Below, in pieces: positions 18,301 to 28,831 of a stretch of 41,719 nt of DNA. The notes beneath the pieces are model-generated. The model was not told the DNA's origin. It saw only the letters and a list, made by a program, of their open reading frames with translations, and did not search any database. Positions within the stretch are counted from its first letter, which is position 1. Each line of letters starts with the position of its first letter. Source of the stretch: Moraxella sp. (GTDB lineage: Bacteria > Pseudomonadota > Gammaproteobacteria > Pseudomonadales > Moraxellaceae); contig JAUNEE010000008.1 of assembly GCA_030525705.1 (NCBI GenBank), forward strand, positions 1-41,719, written 5' to 3'. A program made the position numbers and the translations under genes.

Positions 18301-19749
18301 ATGAATTTCTTGATACGCACGCCTTTGGCGTTTGGTTTGATGTTTTTGGCTGTTTGCTCAATGACCAGCCTGCCTACTGCTGCCAGCACCTTGGCAGAAA
18401 ATCCGCCCACGCCCATCTTTTTGCCTGCATTCACCCCCACGACAGACACTTGGCAAGACCCATTCGCCGACATAAACACAAGCCATGACAACAGCCCAAA
18501 CACCGCCCCAGACCCCAGCACGCTAGACGAGGCAGCACTTTTGGCGGACGTGGCATTGTTCACCGAGATTTTAAATCTCGCCATAGACATGGGCAATCTG
18601 CCTGCCATCATCGCACTCACCCCCTTATATGAACAGGCATCAGGGCATGATGTTTTGCTGTTAAATTTTGCCAAAGCGGTGCTTGCCCATGCCGAAAATC
18701 GCCCAAAAACCGCCATCGCCCACTATCAAGCCATGCTAGAAAATGACCCAAGCCTCACTCCTGTGAAAATGCGGTTGGCGTTTTCTTATTTGACAGACCA
18801 CCGTTATCACCAAGCAAAAACGCTCATCGGTGAGCTTTTAGCAGATGACACCGTACCGCAGGATATCAAAGACGCCCTAAATGCCGCCTTGACTGCCACG
18901 CTGTCCACCACCCCGAAAACCGAGCTTCACCTAAGCTACCTAAATGACCGCAACGTCAACAACGCCCCCGACCATGCCGAGCATGGACACTGGCAACTAC
19001 CCGCCAAAAAAACCGCCCAAGGCGTCGGCTACGGGCTAAGTTTTCGTCACCCACAGCCCCTAACAGACCACCTAAGCATAAGCCCCGTACTCAACCTAAA
19101 CGGCAAATACTACCCCAACGCTAAAGATTATAACGACCTTATCACCGAGCTTGGCACTTCTTTTTCTTATGAAGATGGTCGCCAGCATCTTTCCGCCACC
19201 CCTTATGGGCAAAGACGCTACTTCGGCGAGACAGGGTATTCTCACACGCACGGGCTTCGGCTGGCTGGCACTTTGAAGACCCGCCCATGGCAGCTGTCCG
19301 CCCTGCTAGATGTCTCAAAAAAATATTATGATGACCGCCCATTTTTAGAGGGGTCGCACCGCTACGGCAGTATCAGTATGGGGCGGACGTATGCAGGTGC
19401 CATCAGGCATGGTGAGTTTGGGGTGCAGGTGGGCGAAGAAGCCCTAAGGGACGCAAGCGACAGCCGAAAACTCTGGCGGATTTATGCAGGATTTGGGGTA
19501 GGGACAGGCAGTGTCGGCTCATCACACCGTATCGGCGTGGGGCGTGCCCGCCATCAAGGAGCGGACATTTTTGGGATTCTGCGTCATGACACGCTGTATT
19601 TTAGCGAGCATAAATTTTGGCATGAAAACTGGCACTACCACGGCTATTCACCCGCCCTAAACCTACGCTTTGAACGCCAAGACAGCAGCCACTTCGCCCA
19701 TGACAAAACCGCCAAAGACATTTTTTTAAGCGTGGATAAACGTTTTTAA
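18301..19749 (+). CDS. Slam-type surface lipoprotein assembly modulator
   Basis: Outer-membrane translocator (482 aa) that flips lipoproteins to the cell surface. It has a signal peptide (first ~28 residues), a helical TPR-like periplasmic region (about 78-200, with FAKAVLAHAENRPKTAIAHY and MRLAFSYLTDHRYHQAKTL repeats) and a C-terminal DUF560 beta-barrel from about 205. The barrel begins with LHLSYLNDRNVNNAP, the family's characteristic entry motif, and ends in an aromatic (SVDKRF), as outer-membrane barrels do. The adjacent TbpB-like lipoprotein is the expected substrate. The ribosome-binding site is weak. Known Slams pair with TbpB, fHbp, HpuA or haemophilin-type substrates; which group applies here cannot be told by eye. 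Confidence 0.87.
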   Translation: MNFLIRTPLAFGLMFLAVCSMTSLPTAASTLAENPPTPIFLPAFTPTTDTWQDPFADINTSHDNSPNTAPDPSTLDEAALLADVALFTEILNLAIDMGNLPAIIALTPLYEQASGHDVLLLNFAKAVLAHAENRPKTAIAHYQAMLENDPSLTPVKMRLAFSYLTDHRYHQAKTLIGELLADDTVPQDIKDALNAALTATLSTTPKTELHLSYLNDRNVNNAPDHAEHGHWQLPAKKTAQGVGYGLSFRHPQPLTDHLSISPVLNLNGKYYPNAKDYNDLITELGTSFSYEDGRQHLSATPYGQRRYFGETGYSHTHGLRLAGTLKTRPWQLSALLDVSKKYYDDRPFLEGSHRYGSISMGRTYAGAIRHGEFGVQVGEEALRDASDSRKLWRIYAGFGVGTGSVGSSHRIGVGRARHQGADIFGILRHDTLYFSEHKFWHENWHYHGYSPALNLRFERQDSSHFAHDKTAKDIFLSVDKRF

Positions 19750-19767
19750 GCACAAATACCATAAAAT

Positions 19768-19798
19768 AAAAAAGCCATAAACTTATTATGGCTTTTTT
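19768..19798. terminator. Bidirectional terminator between slam and the facing gene
   Basis: GCCATAA (19774-19780) pairs with TTATGGC (19786-19792) around ACTTA. An A6 tract on one side and a T6 tract on the other allow termination in both directions. It sits between convergent stops at 19749 and 19802. Confidence 0.82.
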
Positions 19799-19801
19799 AT
19801 T

Positions 19802-20263
19802 TTATTCTTCAAGGTCGCACAAAGGACGCAAAATGGGCGTATAAGCATAGGCAAAGACCATACCCTCAGGGAATACCGACTGCAGCCCTGACAGTCTTTC
19901 GGTGAATTTTTGTTGTAAAATCAAGCCCTCATTCGGTATAAATCCTAATACCGAAAGCTCGCTGGCAGGGCGGCTATCCCCATGCTCATACACCAAAAGT
20001 CCGCCTGCCGAGGGACTTAGCGTTGACGGTACAGCCCCTGTTTGCAAAAAACTGCCGTCCTCGTTGCAGGAGAATTGGTACTGAGTGCTGATAATGCTTG
20101 AGCCAGTTTTACGAAAATTCACCACCACATAAGACCCCAAAACAGGCTCGGTCATCGCCCAGTAGCCTGTATAAGCATCGCTTGGTAAATTGGCGTGGGC
20201 AGTCACCCCGAGAAAACTTGCCGCCAAAAAACACCCAATCATTTTATGAAACAAAGTTGGCAT
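19802..20263 (-). CDS. Secreted protein of unknown function
   Basis: 153-aa protein with a signal peptide (about residues 1-24, ending in VTAHA before NLPSD). Two cysteines occur in the mature part (FSCNEDG and RPLCDLEE) and could be bridged. I do not recognise the family. It faces the slam gene across a shared terminator. Its upstream region carries an extended -10 (TGCTATAAT) overlapped by a symmetric ATAATGA/TCATTAT operator-like site, so it may be regulated, possibly by a Fur-type repressor. The ATG is preceded closely by GGGGAAG. Confidence 0.7.
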   Translation of the reverse strand: MPTLFHKMIGCFLAASFLGVTAHANLPSDAYTGYWAMTEPVLGSYVVVNFRKTGSSIISTQYQFSCNEDGSFLQTGAVPSTLSPSAGGLLVYEHGDSRPASELSVLGFIPNEGLILQQKFTERLSGLQSVFPEGMVFAYAYTPILRPLCDLEE

Positions 20264-20289
20264 ACTTCCCCTAGGCTAACACAAAAAAT

Positions 20290-20313
20290 TATAATGATAT
20301 GGTCATTATAGCA
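20290..20313 (-). promoter_or_regulatory. Extended -10 with overlapping inverted repeat (Fur-box-like)
   Basis: On the minus strand TGCTATAAT (20305-20313) is an extended -10. TATAATGA (20290-20297) and TCATTATA (20303-20310) are perfect inverted arms around a 5-base spacer, covering the -10. The half-sites resemble Fur half-sites (ATAATGA), but the spacer is longer than in the classic 19-bp Fur box. It is upstream of the 153-aa secreted protein gene. Confidence 0.4.
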
Positions 20314-20442
20314 TTTTTTAGGGGTGTAAGTTCGTGAAGTTTTGTTTAAAATGAAGGTGTTTATGCCCTGCCGTTTTAAAATTGGTATAAATTCACCCTT
20401 AAACCATCGGAGTAAATTGCGATTTTTCCCTACAAACTCTTA

Positions 20443-20877
20443 TTAAATCTTGGATTGATGGTCATATTCATCAGGCAAAAACCTTGCCGATATAAAGCCG
20501 ATAATGGTGCAAATTAGGAAAATAACAACCACGCCACTAATCACTTCCGTTTTACCCCACTCCTTATAGGCAAAAAATGTAAAAATACCACCGCCTGTCA
20601 TACCATAAATAATACCCGCCATCATTCTATGCCAAAAACATTTTTTAAGTTTTAATAGCCACGCAATAATGGCTGTTATAGCGATAGAGAGTATGGCAAT
20701 TTTCATAGAAAAAATAAAGACCATCATGGACATTATAAATCGCCAATGAATAGGTATATCCATCATAAATAACCATAATCCAAGCGTACCAATCAAACAC
20801 AAAACACTCATTTTTATTGTCATTTGCATTGACATTTTTATATAACCCTCATTGGAATGCTTTCTTGGTTCTTTCAT
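20443..20877 (-). CDS. Small polytopic membrane protein of unknown function
   Basis: 144-aa protein with about four hydrophobic helices (roughly 22-40, 45-76, 85-105 and 111-135), probably in the inner membrane. No family recognised. An upstream in-frame GTG (20895) exists. The ATG at 20877 is chosen because AAGGAA lies just before it. A TATAAT on the minus strand (20909-20914) is well placed as a -10 and directly abuts the fadA terminator, so the gene has its own promoter. Confidence 0.65.
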   Translation of the reverse strand: MKEPRKHSNEGYIKMSMQMTIKMSVLCLIGTLGLWLFMMDIPIHWRFIMSMMVFIFSMKIAILSIAITAIIAWLLKLKKCFWHRMMAGIIYGMTGGGIFTFFAYKEWGKTEVISGVVVIFLICTIIGFISARFLPDEYDHQSKI

Positions 20878-20908
20878 ATATTCCTTAGACCCCACAAATT
20901 ATCCCATT

Positions 20909-20914
20909 ATTATA
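20909..20914 (-). promoter_or_regulatory. -10 box of the small membrane protein gene
   Basis: TATAAT on the minus strand, about 31 bases before the ATG at 20877, immediately behind the fadA terminator. No convincing -35. Confidence 0.35.
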
Positions 20915-20915
20915 T

Positions 20916-20951
20916 AAAAAGCCATTTCCAATTTCTTGAAAATGGCTTTTT
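20916..20951 (-). terminator. Terminator of the fad operon
   Basis: AAAAAGCCATTT (20916-20927) pairs with AAATGGCTTTTT (20940-20951) around a 12-base loop; on the minus strand the hairpin is followed by T-rich sequence. It lies 13 bases beyond the fadA stop. Confidence 0.75.
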
Positions 20952-20964
20952 TGAGTAAAACAAA

Positions 20965-22149
<1,185 letters not shown>

Positions 22150-22164
22150 TTAAAAATCAATAAA

Positions 22165-22575
22165 TTAAAAATCAATCAGCAGACGAAATGGGTATTTTCC
22201 GTCAATGCGGTAAATGCGAAAATCTCTGTCAATGGTGGCAATTTGATTGATTTTGTGGGTATTTGCCAAATAAAGCAAACACCCATCAGCAAAGTCCATC
22301 GGCACGCTGTCGTACCGCACCATCAGCTCGCCAATGGCGACCAATTCACGACCGCCAAGCGGTGCAATGTCAATTTTTGCCAAATGTAACCAATTTAAAA
22401 ATTGGTACTGCGTTTTGCTGTCGGTCAATAAATACAAGACTTCGGCAATGTTGGCAAGCGTTGTCATCAAAGGACTGCGATTGTTTTTGATAAATTCCAC
22501 ACTTTTTTGGTGAAATTTGTCATCGCCATCAAACAACGCCACAAAAACGCCCGTATCAATGAGAATTTTTGCCAT
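22165..22575 (-). CDS. PIN-domain ribonuclease toxin (VapC-like)
   Basis: 136-aa PIN-domain protein, predicted Mg-dependent endoribonuclease toxin. The acidic active-site set is visible: Asp7 in LIDTGVFVAL, Glu45 in NIAEVLYLL, Asp94 or Asp97 in MDFADGCLLYLA, and Asp116 in ATIDRDF. Length is typical for VapC toxins. It overlaps the upstream small gene by 20 bases, the usual arrangement for an antitoxin-toxin pair. It lies 24 bases before fadA in the same orientation. The RNA target is unknown. Confidence 0.87.
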   Translation of the reverse strand: MAKILIDTGVFVALFDGDDKFHQKSVEFIKNNRSPLMTTLANIAEVLYLLTDSKTQYQFLNWLHLAKIDIAPLGGRELVAIGELMVRYDSVPMDFADGCLLYLANTHKINQIATIDRDFRIYRIDGKYPFRLLIDF

Positions 22576-22816
22576 AATCGTCTTGCAATTTTTGCTGAAC
22601 TTTTTGTTTGACTAGGGATTTGGCATTTTGAGACAAATCGCCTTGACCGCTTTTAAACGAGCCAAACACATTTTGCCCCATTTGCCACGCCAATGAGCCG
22701 TCATCGCTTGCTTGATTGTCATCAAGTAAGTTTTTGATAATAAACAGTTTTTGTTCACTGTTCAGGCTTTGCATTATCGGTAGTACCGTTTGCACCATTG
22801 GCGGTAAATCAATCAT
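22556..22816 (-). CDS. Putative antitoxin partner of the PIN toxin
   Basis: 86-aa acidic-then-basic protein. The N-terminal half is a helical segment (LPIMQSLNSEQKLFIIKNLL). The C-terminal half, FGSFKSGQGDLSQNAKSLV onward, resembles the toxin-embracing tails of VapB/ParD-like antitoxins. Assignment rests mainly on size and on its 20-base overlap with a PIN toxin gene. It begins 16 bases after the fadB stop and has only a weak ribosome-binding site, so its translation is probably coupled to fadB. Confidence 0.72.
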   Translation of the reverse strand: MIDLPPMVQTVLPIMQSLNSEQKLFIIKNLLDDNQASDDGSLAWQMGQNVFGSFKSGQGDLSQNAKSLVKQKVQQKLQDDYGKNSH

Positions 22817-22832
22817 TTTGCACCCATTTTAA

Positions 22833-24983
22833 TCAATAAAACGATTTCCCGTTTTCTGCCATTTCTCTTAGCATGGCAGGGGCTTCATAGGCCTTGCCAA
22901 GGTGGGCATATTTGTCGCACAGTGCCACAAATTCTTTGACGCCCACTTGGTCGATATAACGGCACGGACCACCACGGAATGCGGGGAAACCGATGCCCAT
23001 AATCATCGCCATGTCTGCCTCAGCAGCCGTCGCCACAATGTTGTCTTCTAGGCAACGCACCGTTTCATTACAAAGAGCAAGCATCATGCGGTCGACAATC
23101 TCATTGTCATCAAAGGCGTGTTTTTCAGCAGTTGCCACACTTGCCACCACCGCTTCAGCCGCAGGGTCGAGCGTTTTGGCTTTTTTGCCTTTTTTGTCAA
23201 GCGTGTACTGATAAAAGCCCACGTCATTTTTTTGACCCAGACGGTTCGCCTCGTACATGGCACGAATCGCCCCTTTAAAGTCAGGCTTCATGCGGTCAGG
23301 GAAACCCTCCGCCATGACGTCCGCACCGTGAACACCCGTATCAATGCCCACCACATCAATGAGATAAGCAGGACCCATCGGCCAGCCGAATTTCTCCATG
23401 ACTTTATCGACTTGGGTGAAATCCGCACCGTCTTTTAATAGCAGATCAAATGCCCCAAAGTATGGGAATAGCACACGGTTCACTAAAAAGCCAGGGCAGT
23501 CGTTGACCACGATGGGGGATTTGCCCATTTTTTGTGCATAAGCAACGGTGGTAGCGATGGCTTCATCGGACGTTTTTTCGCCACGAATCACCTCCACCAA
23601 AGGCATCATATGTACAGGATTAAAAAAGTGCATACCCACGAAGTTTTCAGGGCGTTTTAGAGCATTCGCCAAACGGGTGATGGAAATGGTAGAGGTATTA
23701 GAGGCAATGACTGTATCCTCAGATACACGGTTTTCCACGTCCGCCAGCACTTTTTCTTTGATGGCGGGGTTTTCTGTGACCGCCTCAACCACGATGTCGA
23801 CATTAGAAAAATCATCATAAGACAAGGTCGGACGGATACGAGACAAGGTCTCGCCCATTTTTTTCGGGGTGGATTTGCCACGCTCGATTTGCTTGGAGAG
23901 CAGCTTGGTCGCCTCGTTCATACCAAGCTCTAGCTGTGCATTACCGATGTCTTTCATGATAATCGGCGTACCTTTCACCGCTGACTGATAAGCGATGCCG
24001 CCGCCCATAATGCCCGCACCGATGACACTCGCAGTCTGCACGTCTTTGGCGTTTTGAGTGTATTTTTTCGCTTGTTTTTTGATGAATTGGTCGTTCAAGA
24101 ACAGCCCAACCAAAGCGGCCGCTTGGGGTGTTTTGGCAGCCTTAGCGAAGTTTTTCGCCTCGATTTTCAAGGCTTCATCACGCTCAAGATTGGCGTGTGC
24201 CTCGATGGTCTCTACCGCAAGCGCCACCGCAGGGTACTGCTTGGGATTTGCCTTGGCGAAAATCACCCCCTTGGCGGAGTTGAATGCCATGGCTTGTTCG
24301 GTTGGGTTTAGTTTAATGGGGCTGACTTTTTCGGTGCGGCGTGCTTGCCAGTTAAGCTTGCCTGCGACGCATTTTTTCACCAAATCAACCGCCGCAGGGA
24401 TAACCGCCTCATCAGCCACCACCGCATCTACCAGACCCACCGCCAAAGCGTCCGCAGGTTTTTGGGGCTTGCCCGTGGCGATGAGTTCTAGGGCGTTATC
24501 CACACCGATGACCCGTGGCGTACGCACACTGCCACCGAAACCTGGAAAAATACCCAATGAGGTTTCAGGCAAGCCAATCTGAGCGGACACCCCGATGACA
24601 CGGTAATCACAGACCAGCGTCATCTCACAGCCACCGCCCAATGCCGCACCGTTAATGGCAGCGACTTTCGGAAATGGCAAATCCTCAAAACGGTTAAAGG
24701 TCTGGTTAATGTCCAAAATCCAAGTCTCAATCTCATCAAGCGGACGCTCAAAATAGCCCACAAACTCGGTGATGTCCGCCCCTGCGATGAAGACTTTTTT
24801 GCCACTGGTGACCACAAGTCCTGCCACGTCTTTGGCATTTTCGAGTGCAGTGACCGCCTCGGCGAACTCAGCATTGGTTGCTTGGTCGAACTTATTGACG
24901 CTTTCGTCTTTGGCATCAAAGTGCATCTGAGCGATGTTGTCTTCCAACAAACGGACGCTAATGCGACTTCCACTATAAATCAT
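22833..24983 (-). CDS. fadB: Fatty-acid oxidation complex alpha subunit (FadB)
   Basis: Multifunctional enzyme (716 aa) with enoyl-CoA hydratase/isomerase and 3-hydroxyacyl-CoA dehydrogenase activities, forming a complex with FadA. The N-terminal crotonase domain shows IAGADITEF and [17 protein letters not shown] with the oxyanion loop and catalytic Glu region ([13 protein letters not shown]). The dehydrogenase domain begins at [16 protein letters not shown] (NAD site, about residue 317) and contains [17 protein letters not shown] with the catalytic His. Length matches FadB. An extended -10 lies about 43 bases upstream, and GGAG precedes the ATG. Confidence 0.96.
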   Translation of the reverse strand: MIYSGSRISVRLLEDNIAQMHFDAKDESVNKFDQATNAEFAEAVTALENAKDVAGLVVTSGKKVFIAGADITEFVGYFERPLDEIETWILDINQTFNRFEDLPFPKVAAINGAALGGGCEMTLVCDYRVIGVSAQIGLPETSLGIFPGFGGSVRTPRVIGVDNALELIATGKPQKPADALAVGLVDAVVADEAVIPAAVDLVKKCVAGKLNWQARRTEKVSPIKLNPTEQAMAFNSAKGVIFAKANPKQYPAVALAVETIEAHANLERDEALKIEAKNFAKAAKTPQAAALVGLFLNDQFIKKQAKKYTQNAKDVQTASVIGAGIMGGGIAYQSAVKGTPIIMKDIGNAQLELGMNEATKLLSKQIERGKSTPKKMGETLSRIRPTLSYDDFSNVDIVVEAVTENPAIKEKVLADVENRVSEDTVIASNTSTISITRLANALKRPENFVGMHFFNPVHMMPLVEVIRGEKTSDEAIATTVAYAQKMGKSPIVVNDCPGFLVNRVLFPYFGAFDLLLKDGADFTQVDKVMEKFGWPMGPAYLIDVVGIDTGVHGADVMAEGFPDRMKPDFKGAIRAMYEANRLGQKNDVGFYQYTLDKKGKKAKTLDPAAEAVVASVATAEKHAFDDNEIVDRMMLALCNETVRCLEDNIVATAAEADMAMIMGIGFPAFRGGPCRYIDQVGVKEFVALCDKYAHLGKAYEAPAMLREMAENGKSFY

Positions 24984-25025
24984 GTTTTGCTCCTTTTCTC
25001 AAACAAGGCATATGCCCACTGCACC

Positions 25026-25034
25026 ACTATAGCA
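25026..25034 (-). promoter_or_regulatory. Extended -10 promoter of fadB
   Basis: On the minus strand TGCTATAGT, about 43 bases before the fadB ATG. It has the TGn extension and no clear -35. It would drive fadB, the toxin-antitoxin pair and fadA together. Confidence 0.42.
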
Positions 25035-25106
25035 AAGATAACGCCGAAGGAAAAGGGCTTTTAGGCAAAAGCCGCCCCATTTTGACTGATGGGTCATTTT
25101 TATCAC

Positions 25107-25141
25107 AAAAAAACACCCCAAGGCGTGCTTGAGGTGTTTTT
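25107..25141 (-). terminator. Intrinsic terminator of clpX
   Basis: ACACCCCAAG (25113-25122) pairs with CTTGAGGTGT (25128-25137), one mismatch, 5-base loop, flanked by A and T tracts. On the minus strand the hairpin ends in T7. It starts 13 bases past the clpX stop. Confidence 0.82.
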
Positions 25142-25153
25142 ATGTTTTTTTCA

Positions 25154-26404
25154 TCACTCGGTTTTAGGTGCATCCCCAGACTCAATCACCGCCTTGGTGA
25201 CTGTGACTTTTTTAGCATTGCCGTCTGGCAACTCATACATGGTCTCTAACAGGGCATTTTCAATGATGGAACGCAGCCCCCGTGCGCCTGTTTTTCTGCT
25301 CATGGCTTGCTTGGCAATGGCAGTCAACGCCTCAGGCTCGAACTCAAGGTCCGCCCCCTCCATGCCGAACAGATACTGATACTGCTTCACCAAGGCATTT
25401 TTCGGCTCAGTCAAAATCTGCACCAACGCCGCTTCGTCCAGCTCCTCTAAGGTGGCGATGACCGGCAGTCGTCCGATAAGCTCAGGAATCAAACCAAACT
25501 TAATCAAATCCTCAGGCTCAACTTCCTTAAACAGCTCGGTAATGTTCGCCTCTTCTTTGGCTTTTACGTCCGCATTAAAGCCGATGCCTGTTTTTTCGGT
25601 ACGCTGCAAAATCACATTATCCAAGCCTGCGAACGCCCCGCCCACAATCACCAAGATATTACTGGTATCCACAGCGATGGTCTCTTGGCGTGGGTGCTTA
25701 CGACCGCCTTGGGGTGGAATGTTCGCCACCGTACCCTCGATAAGCTTTAATAAAGCCTGCTGCACGCCCTCGCCTGACACGTCACGGGTAATGGAAACAT
25801 TTTCGCTTTTTTTGGTGATTTTATCAATCTCATCAATGTACACAATGCCACGTTCCGCACGCTCAACATCATACTCCGCCGCCAATAAGAGCTTTTGGAT
25901 GATATTTTCCACGTCCTCGCCGACATAGCCCGCTTCTGTCAAAGTGGTAGCGTCCGCCATGGCGAACGGCACGTCCAGCATTCTTGCCAAAGTCTGCGCC
26001 AAAAGCGTCTTACCAGAACCTGTCGGACCGATGAGCAGCACGTTACTTTTGGCAAGCTCCACCACCTCATCGCCACGTTCTGTTTTGTTCGCTTCTAGTA
26101 ACTTGCTACCGACTTTTAGGCGTTTATAATGGTTATAAACCGCCACCGCCAAGGTCTTTTTCGCCTTATCCTGACCGATAACATACGCATCTAAATGCTC
26201 ACGGATTTCTTTGGGCGTGGGCAGTTTTTTATCCGCCCACTCACCTGCGTCCGCACCGCTAAGCGCCTCGTCATCGCCCGTTAACAGGTCTGACGCCATC
26301 TCAATGCATTCATTACAAATACTAGCGTCCGCCCCTGCGATGAGACGCTCGACATCTTTTTCGTGCTTACCACAAAAAGAACAAATCTTATCATCTTTTG
26401 CCAT
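25154..26404 (-). CDS. clpX: ATP-dependent Clp protease ATPase subunit ClpX
   Basis: AAA+ unfoldase (416 aa) that feeds substrates to ClpP. It has an N-terminal zinc-binding domain (CSFCGK and ICNEC), Walker A GPTGSGKT, Walker [10 protein letters not shown], and the sensor and pore region typical of ClpX, including the IGF loop region [16 protein letters not shown] directly precedes the ATG; the ATG at 26404 is preferred because GGAGG lies 5-6 bases before it and it gives the standard [13 protein letters not shown] beginning. It follows clpP with a 10-base gap, in the order tig-clpP-clpX common in bacteria. Confidence 0.97.
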   Translation of the reverse strand: MAKDDKICSFCGKHEKDVERLIAGADASICNECIEMASDLLTGDDEALSGADAGEWADKKLPTPKEIREHLDAYVIGQDKAKKTLAVAVYNHYKRLKVGSKLLEANKTERGDEVVELAKSNVLLIGPTGSGKTLLAQTLARMLDVPFAMADATTLTEAGYVGEDVENIIQKLLLAAEYDVERAERGIVYIDEIDKITKKSENVSITRDVSGEGVQQALLKLIEGTVANIPPQGGRKHPRQETIAVDTSNILVIVGGAFAGLDNVILQRTEKTGIGFNADVKAKEEANITELFKEVEPEDLIKFGLIPELIGRLPVIATLEELDEAALVQILTEPKNALVKQYQYLFGMEGADLEFEPEALTAIAKQAMSRKTGARGLRSIIENALLETMYELPDGNAKKVTVTKAVIESGDAPKTE

Positions 26405-26414
26405 CACACCCTCC

Positions 26415-27071
26415 TTATTTTAGTGCAGCAGGGCGTTTTTCAAGCACGGTATCCACCAGTCCGTAAGCTTTCGCCTCGTCAGCGTCCAGCCAGTAATCAC
26501 GCTCGACATCTCTTTCAATTTTTTCTAAGGGCTGACCTGTTCTTTCGGCAAGAATGGCGTTAAGACGCTCACGAATTTTTAGGATTTGCTTAGCACTAAT
26601 CTCAATATCCGTCGCCTGACCTTGGGCACCGCCAGACGGCTGATGAATCATCACACGGCTGTTCGCCAAGGCATAACGCTTGCCTTTCGCTCCTGCCGCC
26701 AAAAGAAACGACCCCATGCTGCACGCCTGACCCAAGCAGATGGTTGACACATCGGGCTTAATAAAATTCATGGTATCAAAGATACCCATGCCTGCCGTCA
26801 CCACGCCCCCAGGGGAGTTGATATAAAGATGAATGTCTTTTTCGGGATTTTCCGCTTCCAAAAATAACAGCTGGGCAACAATCAAATTCGCCATGTGGTC
26901 TTCAACTTGACCTGTCAAAAAAATCACACGCTCACGGAGCAAGCGGGAAAAAATGTCAAAAGAACGTTCGCCACGGCTAGACTGCTCTACCACCATCGGT
27001 ACAAGTCCTGCACGGGTGCTATGAAAACGGTCGGCAACTTCATCATAAAAAGGATTGTGTTTCATTGTCAT
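26415..27071 (-). CDS. clpP: ATP-dependent Clp protease proteolytic subunit ClpP
   Basis: Serine protease (218 aa) forming the barrel chamber of ClpXP. The catalytic triad is Ser118 (GQACSMGSF), His143 (VMIHQPSGG) and Asp192, with the same spacing as in E. coli ClpP. The oligomerisation helix [17 protein letters not shown] is present. Two start codons (27071 and 27065) are two codons apart and cannot be separated with confidence. A -10-like TATAAT lies about 45 bases upstream, behind the tig terminator. Confidence 0.97.
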   Translation of the reverse strand: MTMKHNPFYDEVADRFHSTRAGLVPMVVEQSSRGERSFDIFSRLLRERVIFLTGQVEDHMANLIVAQLLFLEAENPEKDIHLYINSPGGVVTAGMGIFDTMNFIKPDVSTICLGQACSMGSFLLAAGAKGKRYALANSRVMIHQPSGGAQGQATDIEISAKQILKIRERLNAILAERTGQPLEKIERDVERDYWLDADEAKAYGLVDTVLEKRPAALK

Positions 27072-27114
27072 TCTCGGGTTTGTTCAAAGGTTTGCTCAGT
27101 CTGAACGATGGCAA

Positions 27115-27120
27115 ATTATA
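27115..27120 (-). promoter_or_regulatory. -10 box of clpP
   Basis: TATAAT on the minus strand, about 45 bases before the clpP start and just after the hairpin that follows tig. No convincing -35. Confidence 0.35.
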
Positions 27121-27135
27121 AGAAAATTTAAACGC

Positions 27136-27162
27136 AAATACCCCAAAAAGCTTGGGGTATTT
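27136..27162 (-). terminator. Hairpin/terminator between tig and clpP
   Basis: AAATACCCCAA (27136-27146) and TTGGGGTATTT (27152-27162) form an 11-base perfect stem with a 5-base loop. The sequence after it on the minus strand is only moderately T-rich, so termination may be partial. Confidence 0.6.
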
Positions 27163-27176
27163 GACAAAAGGACATC

Positions 27177-28508
27177 TTATAGCGCCTGCTGTGCTGCAGC
27201 CAATAGGTCTTGGTACTTCACTTCTTTTTCTGTGACTTTACCTTGGCTTAGCAGATAATCAACCACTTGGTCTTCTAGCACCACAGCCTCAATGCCTGCA
27301 CGTTGCTCTTTGTCATTGCTGTAGTACTCGATAACCTCAGCAGGGTCTTCGTAGTTTTCAGCCGCTTCTTTGATGAACTCATCGACACGTGCTTGGTCAA
27401 CTGTAATGCCTTGAGTGTCGATGATACGACCCACCAAAATACCCAAACGCACCGCACGCAATGCTTGCTCTTCGAACAACTCATCAGGCAGCATTTCTTT
27501 GTCAAAGGTATTCGGGTTCGCACCGAACTGCTGGGCAAAACGCTGCAACATCATCTGACGCTGACGGTCGATTTCTTGAGCCAGCATAGCAGCCGGTACA
27601 TCGAATTCATTTTTTTCAAGCAATGCATCAAAGGCTGCTTGTTTTGCTTGATTGCGGGCAGCGTTTTTAATCTCACGCTCCATATTCTTACGCACATCGG
27701 CTTTTAATTTATCCAAGCCGCCTTCTTTTACACCGAACAGCTCAAAGAATGCCTCGTTTAGCTCAGGCAGTTTTGGCTCTTTGACTTCTTTAACGGTGAT
27801 TTTAAACTCAGCGTCTTTGCCTTTTAGGTTTTCGGCTTGATAATCTTCAGGGAATGTTACTTTAATGGTACGCTCTTCGCCTGCTTTCATGCCTTTCATG
27901 CCGTCTTCGAAGCCTGGAATCATACGACCAGAACCAATCACCAAAGTGTAGTCTGTCGCTGTACCGCCCTCGAATTTCTCGCCATCGATAGAACCTTCAA
28001 AGTCGAACATGGCTTGGTCGCCATCAACAATCTCACCCTCTTTTACTTCGTAAGTTTGGCGTTGCTTTTGTAGGTTTTCAATCATGGTATCAACGTCCGC
28101 ATCAGACACGCTAGCGGTTTGACGCTCAACCTCAATCTCGCTTAGACCTTGAACCTCGATGGTAGGGAACACTTCTACGGTGGCTTGATACACCAAGAAA
28201 TCATTCTCTAGCTTCACATCATCAATGTTCGGCACGCCCACCGCACGGATTTGCTTTTCAGACAACGCCTCAAAAACCGTATCACGAATGGTGTCGTTGA
28301 TGACTTCTTGCTGAATGCCAGCACCATACTGAGCACGAATGTGCGATACTGGCACTTTACCTTTACGAAAACCGTCAATCTTAGCGGTTTTCGCTACTGA
28401 ACGGATACGGCTTTCAACACGGCTTTGAATGGTGGCAACAGGGACTTTCACGGTCAGCTGAGTTTGTTTTTCTGACAGGTTGTTCACCGAAATATCAAGA
28501 TTGCTCAT
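27177..28508 (-). CDS. tig: Trigger factor (ribosome-bound chaperone)
   Basis: 443-aa chaperone that binds nascent chains at the ribosome exit, with peptidyl-prolyl isomerase activity. The ribosome-binding signature GFRKGKVP is at about residues 47-54. The FKBP-like domain (about 160-245) shows [17 protein letters not shown] and [17 protein letters not shown] long helical C-terminal domain follows. Length is normal. It has a near-consensus sigma-70 promoter upstream. It precedes clpP and clpX. Confidence 0.97.
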   Translation of the reverse strand: MSNLDISVNNLSEKQTQLTVKVPVATIQSRVESRIRSVAKTAKIDGFRKGKVPVSHIRAQYGAGIQQEVINDTIRDTVFEALSEKQIRAVGVPNIDDVKLENDFLVYQATVEVFPTIEVQGLSEIEVERQTASVSDADVDTMIENLQKQRQTYEVKEGEIVDGDQAMFDFEGSIDGEKFEGGTATDYTLVIGSGRMIPGFEDGMKGMKAGEERTIKVTFPEDYQAENLKGKDAEFKITVKEVKEPKLPELNEAFFELFGVKEGGLDKLKADVRKNMEREIKNAARNQAKQAAFDALLEKNEFDVPAAMLAQEIDRQRQMMLQRFAQQFGANPNTFDKEMLPDELFEEQALRAVRLGILVGRIIDTQGITVDQARVDEFIKEAAENYEDPAEVIEYYSNDKEQRAGIEAVVLEDQVVDYLLSQGKVTEKEVKYQDLLAAAQQAL

Positions 28509-28605
28509 AAATCTACCTTAAAAAATTGTTAAAAATCAATCACTTGACGCTAAAATCAAAAATCTGTACGGGCAAAAATGCCTCAAAAAATTCTACAAAG
28601 CAGAC

Positions 28606-28634
28606 ATTATAACTTTTTTTATCAAGAATGACAA
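28606..28634 (-). promoter_or_regulatory. Sigma-70 promoter of tig
   Basis: On the minus strand TTGTCA (28629-28634), exactly 17 bases, then TATAAT (28606-28611). This is one mismatch from consensus at -35 and perfect at -10, the best-looking promoter in the window. Transcription would start near 28599, about 90 bases before the tig ATG. Confidence 0.7.
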
Positions 28635-28831
28635 GCCAAGCCGCCAAATGAACCGAGTAACACGCCAATCTCTTCACCTCATTTGGAAATATTATAGAAA
28701 TAATAAATCACTTAAAATATACAAAATAGTGATTGTCAAGCATAAAACGATTGTTTATTATTTTTAACGCAACAACACTCTTTTTGCTTTGCTATTTGCT
28801 ATTTTTTTATGAAATCAAAAGGAACTTTTTT

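Noticed and set aside
28733..28831. N-terminal extension of the 185-aa secreted protein from an upstream start
   Set aside because: It would bury the signal peptide 33 residues in; the ATG at 28832 has a good ribosome-binding site shared with its paralogue.
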